In this document: piece after piece, positions 5,617-5,809 of the stretch
How positions within the stretch are numbered: position 1 is the first letter of the stretch
How the letters are laid out: each line of letters begins with the position of its first letter
Origin: Bdellovibrionales bacterium
GTDB taxonomy: Bacteria; Bdellovibrionota; UBA1018; CAIMNF01
Direction: 5' to 3'
Assembly: GCA_947457605.1 (NCBI GenBank)
Contig: CANGWP010000139.1
Location: forward strand, 1-5,809
DNA length: 5,809 nucleotides
Program-made: the position numbers and the translations under genes
Notes under the pieces: generated by a model
The model's database searches: none
Told to the model about the DNA's origin: nothing
What the model saw: only the letters and a program-made list of their open reading frames with translations

Positions 5617-5809
5617 GGAATCCACGGGATGAACTTTGACGTTCGCTCCTGATAGCGGCGATATTCATCACCGCGGGATTTCAGGGATTGCGTTTCGGCA
5701 TAGGGGATTCCCGTCACATTCAAAACCAAATGAAGAATGAGCAGCGGGGCGTATATTGAGATCCAGCCCAAGGGGGATCCGAGCGCAATCGTGAAAAACC
5801 CGATCCAGA
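5604..5809 (-). CDS. DUF1295-type integral membrane protein, C-terminal part (runs off right edge)
   Basis: The last 67 codons of a minus-strand gene end at a TGA (5606 to 5604). The visible part has a hydrophobic helix around WISIYAPLLILHLVL, then the signature TGIPYAE, RGDEYRRYQ and TSKFIPWIPKKG. This C-terminal pattern is typical of the DUF1295/steroid 5-alpha-reductase-like and isoprenylcysteine methyltransferase-like membrane family. Members are predicted multi-pass inner-membrane enzymes, mostly of unknown substrate. The N-terminal helices lie outside the window. The gene converges with the sigma-54 activator, with only 12 bp between the stop codons. Confidence 0.8.
   Translation of the reverse strand, partial: WIGFFTIALGSPLGWISIYAPLLILHLVLNVTGIPYAETQSLKSRGDEYRRYQERTSKFIPWIPKKG

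Overview
The window (about 50% GC by eye) is a compact piece of bacterial chromosome with seven genes, the two outermost cut by the window edges. There are no RNA genes, mobile elements, CRISPR arrays or signs of recent transfer. Gene density, strong AGGAG-type ribosome sites, a sigma-54 activator with an unusual N-terminal sensor, and possible FliA-type control suggest a motile Gram-negative bacterium. Bdellovibrionota or a related former deltaproteobacterial lineage is my best guess, by inference only.

Left block (1-1337). An HNH endonuclease-like gene (240-779, minus) is followed 9 nt later by the start of an unrecognised basic, helical protein that runs off the left edge. Divergent from them is a membrane-anchored thioredoxin/TlpA-like gene (828-1337, plus). 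Its 3' end overlaps the next minus-strand gene by 20 bp.

Middle block (1318-3827, minus). This is a tight three-gene operon. It begins with a COG3176/OlsB-type GNAT N-acyltransferase, followed by a PlsC/OlsA-type O-acyltransferase and an M14-family zinc peptidase or amidohydrolase. Each gene overlaps the next, by 17 bp and then 98 bp. An N-acyltransferase beside a PlsC-type O-acyltransferase is the arrangement known for ornithine and glycine aminolipid synthesis. The operon therefore probably makes an acylated amino-acid membrane lipid. The M14 enzyme may process or recycle an amide-linked compound, but that is speculative.

Right block (3828-5809). A 159-bp divergent control region separates the lipid operon from a sigma-54-dependent Fis-family activator (3987-5591, plus). 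The region holds an inverted repeat, an 11-bp-phased direct repeat, and a sequence very close to a FliA/sigma-28 promoter (TAAAGTTT, 12 nt, GACGATAA). That promoter would place the transcript start just upstream of the ATG at 3987. The activator ends at a weak hairpin-plus-T-run, facing the 3' end of a DUF1295-type membrane protein that runs off the right edge.

The most notable points are the aminolipid operon with its peptidase, the possible flagellar-sigma control of a sigma-54 activator, and the long out-of-phase overlap between the acyltransferase and the peptidase.
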